The translations under genes were made by a program, and so were the position numbers. 64,000 nt of DNA from Natronospirillum operosum (GTDB lineage: Bacteria > Pseudomonadota > Gammaproteobacteria > Pseudomonadales > Natronospirillaceae): positions 1 through 64,000 of the forward strand of contig NZ_SRMF01000010.1 of the NCBI RefSeq assembly GCF_004768465.1, given 5' to 3'. The first letter of the stretch is position 1, and every line of letters starts with the position of its first letter. Under the pieces are notes generated by a model. It had not been told where the DNA came from. It did not search any database and saw only the letters and a program-made list of their open reading frames with translations. This document shows, piece after piece, positions 16,331 to 25,096 of the stretch.

Positions 16331-19300
16331 TCATCGCAACTGCTCCCAGCCTATGCGGCCCACGGTGCCCGGATCACCCAGCATGCCGGGACTGGGGTCG
16401 CCGTCACCGTCCGGATCTATGGGCTGGATAATGTGTTCCACCCCGTCTTCATCCTGCACTGTGGTCAGGCTTTCGCCCTGGCTGACTCCGCCGACCCCGG
16501 ACACCGGCACCTCTATGGTGCTATTCGGATCATCCGGGTCCGGTATGGTCACGGTGTCCTCGTCATCGAACTGGCCGTCGCCGTCCAGATCAAACACCGG
16601 TCGCGACGGGCGGGATCCGGACAGCATGTCCAGTTCCATCACATAGCCGAAGCGCCCGGTGCCGCACGGGTCCACATCCGGAATCAGGGTGGTGAACCTG
16701 ACGCCGTAGCGGCCCGGGCTGGTAATGACACTGGGCCGGCTGACCACGCGTTCACCTACGTTGGTGTCGTCATAGTCCAGCTCGAAGCGCCAGCCGTGCT
16801 CACCGGCATCGCCTTCACTGGTGGCCCGCAGCGCCGCATAGACCAGGGTTTCGCCATCAGGACCGACTTCGTAGTCCTGTTCCTGCCAGATAATGCGCTG
16901 CACCTGCAGTTCGTCATCGTCGAGCTCACTGCCATCACTGTCGAACAGCCCGTAGAAGGTCTGCACCTGTACCGAACCGGCGTCCGAGCGTCTGAAATAG
17001 CTGCCGGTACCAAAGGACAGGATCAGGGTGTCGGCAATATAGGGATGCGGCAGACCAACCGCCTGCGAGGTGATCGGTTGCGGGTCCCCGTCGGGGTCCG
17101 TGGCCTGGAATATCCGGTCCGCCTCCCAGTTGTCCGGGCTGCTGTGCAGATCCAGACGCCAGAGGTTGCCCTCCAGATCGCCGACATAGGCCCGGCTGGC
17201 AATGCGGTTGCGCTCCGGCCAGCCGGTCAGATAGGGCGCGGCCATGCCATTGGGATTGTCTGCATCACCGACACCGCTGCTCACTTCGCGAATCAGCTCG
17301 CCGGTTTCCGCATCGACAAAGAACAGGGAGGATTCGCCGCTGTCGCCGCCATAGCCATTGCCGAACACCACGGCCCAGCGTTCATTGTACAGCCGCACCA
17401 GAGAGGCATTGGTGACCCCATAGCCCAGGTTCTCGTGGGTAAACTCCCAGCGCACGCTCTCGTCATCCACCGCGCTGGGGTCGGTCACATCAATCAGGAA
17501 GACGGCGCGGCCGCCACCCCCCATGGTACCGACCAGCAGCGTCCGCCATTCACCGTCCACAAAGGCATCGGACACCGTTGGCGTCCCATCCACGAAGTAC
17601 CTGTGCTCGTAGCGGGTTTCCATCAGGCGGCTCAACGGCGAATGATCACGTTCCAGTTCGGGTTCCAGCAGTACGCCGGGAATATAGGAGAAGTACTCCT
17701 CTCCGCTGTCGGCATCGAAGCCGTACAGACGGCCGTCATTGGCCCCCACATAGACTGCATTGGGTCGATTGCGGTACTCGTCGCTGATGCGAAAGGCCGA
17801 ATAGGAGGTCTCGGGCCCATCCTGCAGCAGGGCATAACCGAAGTTGGGTCGCCCCACATACTGCGGGTCGGAATTGACAATATCGCCCAGCAGGTTGGTC
17901 TGGTCGTTGATGTCGGTGCGGGAGCGGAACCCGGCCAGGCCTTCCTCACCGCGCAGCCATTCCACCCGGTCGTCCGAGCGTTCATCCCGGACATTGCCTG
18001 CACTGTGGTTCAGCGCCTCGCGCTGGTCATTGCTCAGATTGCCCCAGGTAAAGGGTCGGGCATCCTCCAGATCCGGCCGATAGGTCAGGATGTTGCGCTG
18101 CCAGGGCAACTGGTCATTCAGCGTTACAGCGGCCTGCCAGGCGGGCTCGCTGGGGTCGTCCAGATCATAGGCTTCCAGGTTGCCGCTCCAGTTCGAGCTT
18201 TCAAAACCGGCCTGGAACACCACGCTGTCGGTGTCCAGTCGGGTCGAGTTGACAGCCACTGCGGCCACATTGCTTTCCATCTCGGAAATGATGCGACTGA
18301 AGGCCTCTTCCAGAGCGCCTACCATCTGGCCGGCAGCCCCGGCCAGAAAGTAGTTGTCCGGGCGCTCGAACTCTGCGCCGGCGTTGGTCCCACCGAAGGC
18401 CACCAAAGTCTCGTTGTTGGTATGCCACCAGGACTCTTCCAGTTCGTCCAGATCATTATCGAACGGATCAAAATCTGCCGGCACATCGAAGCCGCCGTAC
18501 TTGGTGGCCAGGAAGAACTGGTTGCGGCTGGGCGCTTCCAGTATCTGGTTCTCCAGCACGTCTACCCAGTAGGTGCTCATGCTCTGACGGCCGTCCATGT
18601 CCGGACGCAGGTCTCCGGCATTGGCCAGGTAGGCCAGCCCTGCCATGTAGGCCGAATTCTCGCGGCCGGTCCAGCTGTTGTTGTTGCCGATATTGCCGAT
18701 GCCTTCAAGCTGACCGACAAAGTTGGTGGCGCTGATGACATTGATCCAGTCATCGGCAGCCACTTCCGGCGGCATCGAGGGCTCGTCGCTGCGATACAGG
18801 TTGTTGCCGGGCAAGTTCTTGTCCCGGTGGGTGTAGACATCACCAATGCCCAACGCCACATTGGGCTGGCACATGAACTGCACCGGGTCATCCAGATCTT
18901 CCCAGTCGGTAATCACCGGGAAGCCATCGGCATAGTCATAGCGCTGATTGACCGGAATACCCGCCATGCTGCTGTAACTGCTGACATCGGTCAGACCGCG
19001 CATGTAGCGGATGGCGGCATAGAAGAGCTCACTGACCGGGTCGGTACTCTTGTGGTTCTTGTCGGTCATCTGACCGAACTTGTTGATGTAGTTGATCACC
19101 CCGCTGTCTTCGATGGTGATGTTGAACGCATCGGAGGTCGCATCGGCATCGTCCGGATCCGGGTTGCGGAACTGCACCCCGGTATTGGCATCCCATTCCG
19201 CATTGGGGTTGGTCACCAGCCCCTCGCCCGGCACCGGCATCAGGGGGCCGACATACTTCTTGCGCGCCCGCAGCACACCGCCATCGCGTTGACTGTCATG

Positions 19301-20149
19301 GTCATTGAGATAGCCCATGACGCTGTAGCGGATATTGGCGGCATTCTCCTGAATCAGACCTTCCGGCTTCCAGCCGTCATCATATTGCACACAGTTGCTT
19401 TCCAGCCCCACTGTGTCATCACAGACACTGACCCGCACCGTCACATCATAGGCTTGATCGGTCCAGTTGGTGTCACCGAGAGCATCCTGTGCCGGGTTGT
19501 AGGGCGTGCCGCTGTTGACATCATTGTTCTGGATATGGAAACGCAACCGGTTGTCCAGTCCATCTACCCGGAACCGTATCCAGTTGGCATCGAAGGGGGT
19601 GGCACCACGCACGATGCTGCTGTCATTGCCGGTTTCGGGCAAACGTCGCCTGGGGTAGATGTTCTCGCCGCCCTGGCCGTCATGCCGCGCCTTTTCCAGC
19701 CATGTGGTGGTGGCGGTATCCCGTACCCGGTAACCCCCGGTCAGCGCCTTGCGAAAGGGGTCCACCGTCTGTGTGGCCACCCAGTTGAGGAAGTTGCCGC
19801 TCCACTCGCCATTGCATTCGCGGTCACTGGCATCGCCACTGGGTTCGAACCGGCGCTCGGATTCATCAGCATGGTAGATGTACTCATAGCACTTGTCGGA
19901 ATCGAAATAACCGACAAACTCGGTATCCGGTGAATAGGTAGTGTCGATATTGGCCACACTGTTGATGGTCGGCCACTCCACCGAAGGCACCAGAGCCAGG
20001 TTGCCCGACACATCCACATTGTCGAGAAACAACGGTGTCTGGGCGATGTCGTCAACCAGCTCATTACTCGTCGCCGCCAGGCTGACGCTCAGGGTCATAG
20101 CCGCCAGCAGGGTCCTGGCAACCGGTTTGCTACCGCATTGGGAAACCAT
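16331..20149 (-). CDS. pilY1: Type IV pilus tip-associated adhesin PilY1
   Basis: A 1272-residue exported protein (signal peptide about 1-40, ending near SLAA). The N-terminal 700 residues are family-variable. From about residue 745 the PilC/PilY1 beta-propeller domain begins, with [30 protein letters not shown] and [13 protein letters not shown] near 988. Known PilY1/PilC proteins carry a calcium site close to this last blade; here the preceding residues ([13 protein letters not shown]) lack the acidic DxDxDG loop. Acidic loops [12 protein letters not shown] (about 1187) and DPDGDGD occur near the C-terminus instead. GGAGGAG before the ATG fixes the start. Its stop overlaps an upstream pilE ATG, and the small gene pilY2 seen in P. 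aeruginosa is absent. Confidence 0.9.
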   Translation of the reverse strand: MVSQCGSKPVARTLLAAMTLSVSLAATSNELVDDIAQTPLFLDNVDVSGNLALVPSVEWPTINSVANIDTTYSPDTEFVGYFDSDKCYEYIYHADESERRFEPSGDASDRECNGEWSGNFLNWVATQTVDPFRKALTGGYRVRDTATTTWLEKARHDGQGGENIYPRRRLPETGNDSSIVRGATPFDANWIRFRVDGLDNRLRFHIQNNDVNSGTPYNPAQDALGDTNWTDQAYDVTVRVSVCDDTVGLESNCVQYDDGWKPEGLIQENAANIRYSVMGYLNDHDSQRDGGVLRARKKYVGPLMPVPGEGLVTNPNAEWDANTGVQFRNPDPDDADATSDAFNITIEDSGVINYINKFGQMTDKNHKSTDPVSELFYAAIRYMRGLTDVSSYSSMAGIPVNQRYDYADGFPVITDWEDLDDPVQFMCQPNVALGIGDVYTHRDKNLPGNNLYRSDEPSMPPEVAADDWINVISATNFVGQLEGIGNIGNNNSWTGRENSAYMAGLAYLANAGDLRPDMDGRQSMSTYWVDVLENQILEAPSRNQFFLATKYGGFDVPADFDPFDNDLDELEESWWHTNNETLVAFGGTNAGAEFERPDNYFLAGAAGQMVGALEEAFSRIISEMESNVAAVAVNSTRLDTDSVVFQAGFESSNWSGNLEAYDLDDPSEPAWQAAVTLNDQLPWQRNILTYRPDLEDARPFTWGNLSNDQREALNHSAGNVRDERSDDRVEWLRGEEGLAGFRSRTDINDQTNLLGDIVNSDPQYVGRPNFGYALLQDGPETSYSAFRISDEYRNRPNAVYVGANDGRLYGFDADSGEEYFSYIPGVLLEPELERDHSPLSRLMETRYEHRYFVDGTPTVSDAFVDGEWRTLLVGTMGGGGRAVFLIDVTDPSAVDDESVRWEFTHENLGYGVTNASLVRLYNERWAVVFGNGYGGDSGESSLFFVDAETGELIREVSSGVGDADNPNGMAAPYLTGWPERNRIASRAYVGDLEGNLWRLDLHSSPDNWEADRIFQATDPDGDPQPITSQAVGLPHPYIADTLILSFGTGSYFRRSDAGSVQVQTFYGLFDSDGSELDDDELQVQRIIWQEQDYEVGPDGETLVYAALRATSEGDAGEHGWRFELDYDDTNVGERVVSRPSVITSPGRYGVRFTTLIPDVDPCGTGRFGYVMELDMLSGSRPSRPVFDLDGDGQFDDEDTVTIPDPDDPNSTIEVPVSGVGGVSQGESLTTVQDEDGVEHIIQPIDPDGDGDPSPGMLGDPGTVGRIGWEQLR

Positions 20150-20187
20150 GGTTTCTCCTCCTCCATGCAGGGCGGCCGGAAAACAAC

Positions 20188-20700
20188 TCATTCCGGCACC
20201 CGAACCGTGGACTGCAGTACCACAAATGTCTCGGTTGTGCGCCCGGTACCCCGGGCCGTCACACTGAATATTTCGTCACACTCGACACCGCCGCCGGTGA
20301 GGTCGTCATCGGCACTGCAGATGTCACCCCGCTTGGCAATGTGGTAGAGCGGCGCCTGCACGTAGATATCGGCCCCGAGGCTGTCCTGCAGATCGTCCAG
20401 TGTCTCAACATTGTCCGAGTCCAGGTCCAGCTCTTCCGGACTGTCCAGCGGATCATTGCCGAGAAACGACGCCGGGTCGCTCATCAGCGCCTGCTCGCCC
20501 CGGCGCATGGCATTCTCTGCCACATTGAAGGCTTCTTCGACATCGCGCTGATTGGCCGACATGCGCTCCTGCAGTATGGTGCCCTGCATGGCGCTGACGC
20601 CCAGCAGGGTCACCGCAACCAACAGCACCAGCGCCACCAGCAAAGCAGCGCCCTGCTGTTGTGACACTCGCGCGCTGTGACTTGTTGTGCGTGCAGTCAT
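20188..20700 (-). CDS. pilX: Type IV pilus minor pilin PilX
   Basis: A 170-residue protein with the PilX N-terminal pattern: a polar leader of about 15 residues, then QQGAALLVALVLLVAVTLLG, and the conserved follow-on region QERMSANQRDVEEAFNVAE. PilX proteins lack the standard Glu5 of major pilins and have Ala/Leu-rich starts, as here. It acts with PilV, PilW and PilY1 in priming pilus assembly. It lies 10 bases after pilW and 38 bases before pilY1, inside the operon. Two cysteines in the middle (GDICSADD and GVECDEI) may form the domain disulfide. Confidence 0.9.
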   Translation of the reverse strand: MTARTTSHSARVSQQQGAALLVALVLLVAVTLLGVSAMQGTILQERMSANQRDVEEAFNVAENAMRRGEQALMSDPASFLGNDPLDSPEELDLDSDNVETLDDLQDSLGADIYVQAPLYHIAKRGDICSADDDLTGGGVECDEIFSVTARGTGRTTETFVVLQSTVRVPE

Positions 20701-20710
20701 CTGTCGCTCC

Positions 20711-21874
20711 TCAGCGCAGGCGGTTGCGCAGGCCCAGCGTCTGCGCGGCCTGCAGTCTCATGAAGCGGTCACCATCTGGGTCGGCCGGGGTACCCCCGGA
20801 AGGATTGATTTCCGTCCCCAGCAGGTTGAACACCCGCGTGTTCAGCTCGGCAGAAGCCGGAGCCTCGGAGCGCATCAGCAACGCAACCCGGGCACTGACC
20901 ACGTTCTGCCAATCGGTGACCTCATCCGCGGGGCGATAAGCCTCGGCAACCACTGCATTGTTGCTGCCGGCCTCGCCGTACAGGACCTGCATGCTCTCCA
21001 CGCCGCGGACCAGTTCTATCGCAGCGGTTCCGTCGGCGCCATCAAGTCGCTGACTGAACAGCGCCGGCTGATCATCGCTGAGGCCGACATAGTAGGCGCG
21101 GATCTGATAGTGGAATATTTCGCTGGCGGGATTGGTCGGAAATGAAAGCCCGTTGGCCGTATTGCCAGAGCTGCTGAAAGTCAGGGCATTCTCCGAGTTG
21201 TTGGTGTTTCGGGCCAGATTGCCGCTAGTGCAATTGCCGTCGGTGACCAGGGCCACCCCACCCTGACCAATGTTATGTCCGGGGTTTACAGGTTGAGCTG
21301 CCGGATCACCAGCTTCCACCTCCGAGGTGTAACTGGCCGCCGATCGTTCCACCTTGGCCACCACCAGCACATCGGTACCATTGACTACGGCTCCGGCGAG
21401 CTCATCCGGCAACGCCAGGCCGGCACTGCTCGTCCAGTTGTCGGCATCGCCCACCTCATAATCATCGATGGTGCTCGTCTGGCCAGGGCCGGTGCCCGCA
21501 TGTTCCCAGCCCAGCAGGGGCAGTTCGGTGAACAGCAGATTCTGCAGTTCGTTGCCCGCAGTAGCCACCCGGTTCTCGACGGCGGGCGCACAACCCTGGA
21601 ACCCGGCCGAGCGTACATCCCGCTGCATTCGATTCAGGGCAAACCGCGCCTCTTCCTGCATCCGTGACAGGCTCTCGTTGGTTCTGAAGGTCTGGCTGGA
21701 ACCGATAAACAGATTGGTGGCGCCGGCAATCAGAATCAGGCCCAGCCCCATGGCGACCAGCACCTCGAGCAGAGACAGACCTTTCTGGCGCCACGGTCTG
21801 TTCGCAGGCATTCGGCCTCGGCTGAAACCGGGGGCAAAGAAATGGCGATACGGGAGGCGGTTGTTCATGCTCAT
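20711..21874 (-). CDS. pilW: Type IV pilus minor pilin PilW
   Basis: A 387-residue protein, the longest of the minor pilins as expected for PilW. After a leader of about 32 residues (ending RQKG) comes LSLLEVLVAMGLGLILIAGA with Glu at mature position 5, then the typical SRMQEEARFALNRMQRDVRSAGFQGC stretch, here given in two parts: SRMQEEARFALNRMQ and RDVRSAGFQGC. The start ATG overlaps the pilV stop (ATGA), indicating translational coupling. Its first 16 bases are identical to the proposed start of pilE. The large C-terminal domain is poorly conserved between species. Confidence 0.92.
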   Translation of the reverse strand: MSMNNRLPYRHFFAPGFSRGRMPANRPWRQKGLSLLEVLVAMGLGLILIAGATNLFIGSSQTFRTNESLSRMQEEARFALNRMQRDVRSAGFQGCAPAVENRVATAGNELQNLLFTELPLLGWEHAGTGPGQTSTIDDYEVGDADNWTSSAGLALPDELAGAVVNGTDVLVVAKVERSAASYTSEVEAGDPAAQPVNPGHNIGQGGVALVTDGNCTSGNLARNTNNSENALTFSSSGNTANGLSFPTNPASEIFHYQIRAYYVGLSDDQPALFSQRLDGADGTAAIELVRGVESMQVLYGEAGSNNAVVAEAYRPADEVTDWQNVVSARVALLMRSEAPASAELNTRVFNLLGTEINPSGGTPADPDGDRFMRLQAAQTLGLRNRLR

Positions 21875-22341
21875 AACTCGCTCACCAGAGTCACGGTTTC
21901 CGTGGGCTGACCGGCGCCGCCATCGTCACTGAGTTCGTCGACTTCCACCCAGCGCACGGTAATGGTCACCAGATCATCATTCAGCGTGACCCTGCCATTG
22001 CCGTCCGGCAGCAGGCAGCGCAGCGAATTCTGCCACTCGCCGATATCATTGGCGGCCACGCTGGTGCTGTTGTCGGGTGCCCAACTGGTGTTGCAGTCGG
22101 CCGGATTGTCCATGAACGGCAGCGGGGCATAGTCTTCGATATTGTTGCGGTTGGCGCGCAGTCGCTCCATCATGTCGGAGGCTAGGAACACCGCCTGCGT
22201 GCGGCCCTGAGCATGCTGGTTGCTCTGCATGGCATTGCCCAGCAGGGCAGCCAGACCCAGCAGGCCGACGGCCAGAATGACCACGGCCACCAGTACCTCG
22301 ATCAGCGAAACGCCGCGTTGTCTTTCGGCAGCGGATAACAT
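21871..22341 (-). CDS. pilV: Type IV pilus modification/minor pilin PilV
   Basis: A 156-residue prepilin with a short leader MLSAAERQRG and the mature start VSLIEVLVAVVILAVGLLG (Glu at position 5). It then has LLGNAMQSNQHAQGRTQAVF and SDMMERLRANR, both characteristic of PilV. A central cysteine pair is visible (NPADCNTSW and SLRCLLPDG). The start overlaps the fimU stop by one base and its stop overlaps the pilW start, so the three are co-translated. It functions with the other minor pilins in starting pilus assembly. Confidence 0.92.
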   Translation of the reverse strand: MLSAAERQRGVSLIEVLVAVVILAVGLLGLAALLGNAMQSNQHAQGRTQAVFLASDMMERLRANRNNIEDYAPLPFMDNPADCNTSWAPDNSTSVAANDIGEWQNSLRCLLPDGNGRVTLNDDLVTITVRWVEVDELSDDGGAGQPTETVTLVSEL

Positions 22342-22835
22342 CAGCAGTCCTCCTCCGAGACAGCCGCCCGTCCGGACGGCCGCACCTGAATCTGACGCGC
22401 TCGGGGCTGACCGGCCTGACAGTTCGGGGGGGCGAAAGTAATGGAAATATTGTTGTCGTTGAGCCGTTCACCTGTGCGATTGAAGCGGATGCTGGTATCG
22501 CCGTTAAGGGTGACCTGGGCATTGCCGGGGGCATCGTACAGTCGAGTCGGGTTGCTGCAGTTGTCGTCCACGGCGACCACGCACCAGCCAGCGGCAAAGT
22601 CCGGGGTATTGTCACTGTTGTTGCGCGCCAGCACCTGGATGTCCGTACTGTTGCGTACGGCTTCGCTGCGGGCCAGAGACAGCGCAGTGACCAGATCATT
22701 GGTGGCCGAGCGCACGCGGCTGTTCTCCACCACAAGATTCATGTTCGGAACGGCAAGCAGGGCCAGGATGCCGACCAGGATGACGACCATCATCAGCTCC
22801 AGGATACTCAGACCCTGCTGTCGGGCGGCCTGCAT
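22341..22835 (-). CDS. fimU: Minor pilin FimU/FimT (GspH family)
   Basis: A 164-residue prepilin: leader MQAARQQG, then LSILELMMVVILVGILALLA with Glu5, followed by the GspH/FimT signature ALSLARSEAVRNSTDI, and a C-terminal cysteine-ending tail (VSEEDC). It is the first gene of the pil operon, the place taken by fimU in P. aeruginosa; whether it is closer to FimT or FimU cannot be decided by eye. The start at 22835 gives the short leader normal for the family and has AGGAGA upstream. Another ATG nine codons earlier (22862) is also possible. Confidence 0.82.
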   Translation of the reverse strand: MQAARQQGLSILELMMVVILVGILALLAVPNMNLVVENSRVRSATNDLVTALSLARSEAVRNSTDIQVLARNNSDNTPDFAAGWCVVAVDDNCSNPTRLYDAPGNAQVTLNGDTSIRFNRTGERLNDNNISITFAPPNCQAGQPRARQIQVRPSGRAAVSEEDC

Positions 22836-23027
22836 TGACCGCAGCTGTCTCCTGCCTTGCATGCGCACTGAGCTGTCTCCGCCATGGGTTCGCAACCGGG
22901 CCGGCAGCAAATACCGACCCGACAGTGATGAACTGATCTGCGTTGACAGCTTACAGACACAACAGGGACAGACCACCGAGATGCTGCATCAGCGGTCAAT
23001 ATCGGGGGATGAGTGGCAAGAAAAGGA

Positions 23028-23060
23028 AAAAGTTGCGACCGCCGTCACAAAACGACGGCG
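23028..23060 (-). terminator. Possible terminator between ispH and the pil operon
   Basis: A 7-bp stem CGCCGTC / GACGGCG with a 7-base loop (23040-23060). On the minus strand it is followed by GTCGCAAC and then five T. The T tract begins 8 bases after the stem, so termination may be incomplete. Confidence 0.5.
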
Positions 23061-23087
23061 ACCGGGAGAGGCCGGAGAGCATAGACC

Positions 23088-24101
23088 TCAGGAGATGTTG
23101 CGCGCCTCAATGCGCAATTCACGCGGCAGGCTGAACACCACACTTTCGGGCGTGCCTTCCAGGTTGCGCACACTGCAGGCACCCTGCGCCTGCAGATGCT
23201 GCACCACGGACTGCACCAGTACCTCGGGTGCCGAGGCGCCCGCAGTCACACCCACGACCGGGTTGCCTTCGAGCCAGCGGTTGTCGATCTGTTCGGCCGA
23301 GTCGACCAGATAGGCCCCGCAGCCCATGCGTTCGGCCAGCTCGCGCAGGCGGTTGGAGTTGGAGCTGTTGGGTGAGCCCACCACCAGCACCAGATCACAC
23401 TCGCGGGCCAGCGCTTTTACCGCATCCTGTCGGTTCTGGGTGGCATAGCAGATATCATTCTTGCGCGGTCCCTGGATGGCCGGGAAACGCTCGCGCAAGG
23501 CATCGATCACCTGGGCGGTGTCGTCCATCGACAGCGTGGTCTGGGTGACATAGGCCAGCCGCTCGGGGTTGTCCACTTGCAGGGCCTGCACGTCGTCCAC
23601 GGTTTCCACCAGATACATGGTACCGCCTTCCCGGCTGTTGAACTGGCCCATGGTGCCTTCCACCTCGGGGTGCCCGGCATGGCCGATCAGGATGCACTCC
23701 ATGCCTTCGCGGCTGTACTTCATGACCTCGAGATGCACCTTGGTGACCAGCGGGCAGGTGGCATCGAATACCCGCAATTCGCGCCTCTGTGCTTCTTCCT
23801 GTACCGCCTTGGAGACCCCGTGCGCGGAAAAAATCACCAGCTGGTTGGCTGGCACTTCGTCCAGCTCATCGACAAAGATGGCCCCCTTGTGCCGCAGCTT
23901 ATCGACCACATAGCGGTTGTGCACCACCTCATGGCGGACATAGACCGGCGCCCCGTAGATTTCCAGCGCCCGGTCGACAATATCGATGGCCCGGTCGACA
24001 CCGGCGCAGAAGCCTCTGGGGTTGGCCAGCCTGACTTCACTGGGGCCCCGGGGATGCTCGGCAGACGGGCTCTGTTCCGGATGATGGGTGTTCACGGTCA
24101 T
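23088..24101 (-). CDS. ispH: 4-hydroxy-3-methylbut-2-enyl diphosphate reductase
   Basis: The last enzyme of the methylerythritol phosphate route, making IPP and DMAPP with an iron-sulfur cluster. The 337-residue protein has the three cluster cysteines at 32 ([13 protein letters not shown]), 116 ([13 protein letters not shown]) and 218 ([11 protein letters not shown]), plus the His motifs HEVVHN and GHAGHPE. It has a 20-residue extension before the usual start, preceded by an excellent ribosome site (AGGAGGT). It follows fkpB by 18 bases at the end of the murJ-ribF-ileS-lspA-fkpB-ispH gene run. Confidence 0.97.
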   Translation of the reverse strand: MTVNTHHPEQSPSAEHPRGPSEVRLANPRGFCAGVDRAIDIVDRALEIYGAPVYVRHEVVHNRYVVDKLRHKGAIFVDELDEVPANQLVIFSAHGVSKAVQEEAQRRELRVFDATCPLVTKVHLEVMKYSREGMECILIGHAGHPEVEGTMGQFNSREGGTMYLVETVDDVQALQVDNPERLAYVTQTTLSMDDTAQVIDALRERFPAIQGPRKNDICYATQNRQDAVKALARECDLVLVVGSPNSSNSNRLRELAERMGCGAYLVDSAEQIDNRWLEGNPVVGVTAGASAPEVLVQSVVQHLQAQGACSVRNLEGTPESVVFSLPRELRIEARNIS

Positions 24102-24119
24102 GTGTGTGACCTCCTGCCC

Positions 24120-24566
24120 TCAGGCGGCCGAAGTGGGTGCTGGCTGCACATCGATGATCTGCACGCGAAAGTGCAGCGTCTTGCCGGCCAGCGGATGATT
24201 GAAGTCGACTCTAACATAGTCACCATCAAGGGATAAAACCACGCCCGGCAGCTCGGCGCCGGCTGCATCGGCAAAGGACACCACCACACCGGGTTCCAGC
24301 GGGTAGTCGGCCCCAAACTGATGGCGACGGAAACTCTGGATGTTGTCTTCCCGGTGCAGACCGAAGGCATCCTCGGGGGCAATCTCGAAGCGTTCGGTGG
24401 CCCCGGGTTCCAGCCCCAGCAGGCAGTGCTCGAAACTGGCTGGCAGGTTCTCGTCGCCCATGATGAAGGTGGCCGGCCGGGTGTCGAAATTACTGTCCAC
24501 AATCTCGCCGTCAGCCAGCGCCAGTTCAAAATGCAGTGTGACCTGAGACTCTGTCGTTATCTTCAT
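24120..24566 (-). CDS. fkpB: FKBP-type peptidyl-prolyl isomerase (SlpA/FkpB)
   Basis: A 148-residue cytoplasmic prolyl isomerase of the SlyD/FkpB class. It begins VTLHFELALADGEIVDSNFD, typical for the group, and has the inserted flap region GLEPGATERFEIAPEDAFG and the closing DFNHPLAGKTLHF (here VDFNHPLAGKTLHF). It lacks the metal-binding His-rich tail of SlyD. Its ATG overlaps the lspA stop (ATGA), so translation is coupled. The lspA-fkpB-ispH order is conserved in gammaproteobacteria. Confidence 0.93.
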   Translation of the reverse strand: MKITTESQVTLHFELALADGEIVDSNFDTRPATFIMGDENLPASFEHCLLGLEPGATERFEIAPEDAFGLHREDNIQSFRRHQFGADYPLEPGVVVSFADAAGAELPGVVLSLDGDYVRVDFNHPLAGKTLHFRVQIIDVQPAPTSAA

Positions 24567-25096
24567 GAAGAACCTGATGCCTTGCGTTGCTGGCGCGGCG
24601 CCAGCCAGAATGCATCGATCAGCAGCATGACGGCACCCGCAGATATAGCGATATCGGCCACATTGAAGGCCGGGAAATAGAAATCCTGCCAGTAGAACAG
24701 AATGAAATCTTCCACGTGCCCGTAGCGGACCCGGTCGACCGTATTGCCCAGCGCACCGCCCAGGATCAGGGTCAGGGTCACCGGCATCCAGCGCACAGTA
24801 CGCGGCAGACGCAACAGCCAGATCAGCAGCACGATGCTCACGACCACCGCCACAATGGTGAAGAACCAGCGCTGCCAGCCGCCGGCATCAGCCAGCAGAC
24901 TGAAAGCCGCCCCGGGGTTGACCGTGTAGATCAGGTCGAAAAAGCCCGGGATCACCGTCAGCCGCTCACCGAACACCAGGGTGGCAGATATCAGGTGCTT
25001 GGTCCACTGGTCGAGAATCAGCACCGCCACTGTGATCCACAGCCAATTGCCGTTGCGTTTGTGCAACCCGAAACGCCCGTTCAGCCCCTCAGGCAT
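24563..25096 (-). CDS. lspA: Lipoprotein signal peptidase
   Basis: Cleaves signal peptides of prolipoproteins after lipid attachment, in the inner membrane. The 177-residue protein has four membrane helices (about 18-35, 60-75 flanking, 78-96 and 142-162). Conserved motifs include LDQWTKHL (29-36), [10 protein letters not shown] (59-68), [10 protein letters not shown] (113-122) and the two catalytic aspartates at about 130 (HVEDF) and 148 (FNVADI). The start codon overlaps the 3' end of ileS by 8 bases, a common arrangement that couples the two genes. Confidence 0.96.
   Translation of the reverse strand: MPEGLNGRFGLHKRNGNWLWITVAVLILDQWTKHLISATLVFGERLTVIPGFFDLIYTVNPGAAFSLLADAGGWQRWFFTIVAVVVSIVLLIWLLRLPRTVRWMPVTLTLILGGALGNTVDRVRYGHVEDFILFYWQDFYFPAFNVADIAISAGAVMLLIDAFWLAPRQQRKASGSS

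Noticed and set aside
16286-19933. A 1215-codon open frame on the plus strand, opposite pilY1
   Set aside because: It mirrors the GC-rich codon pattern of pilY1, has no ribosome site or known domain, and overlaps a gene with clear family motifs. The same applies to the long frames opposite relA (32866-35019) and the MscS gene (56121-58406).
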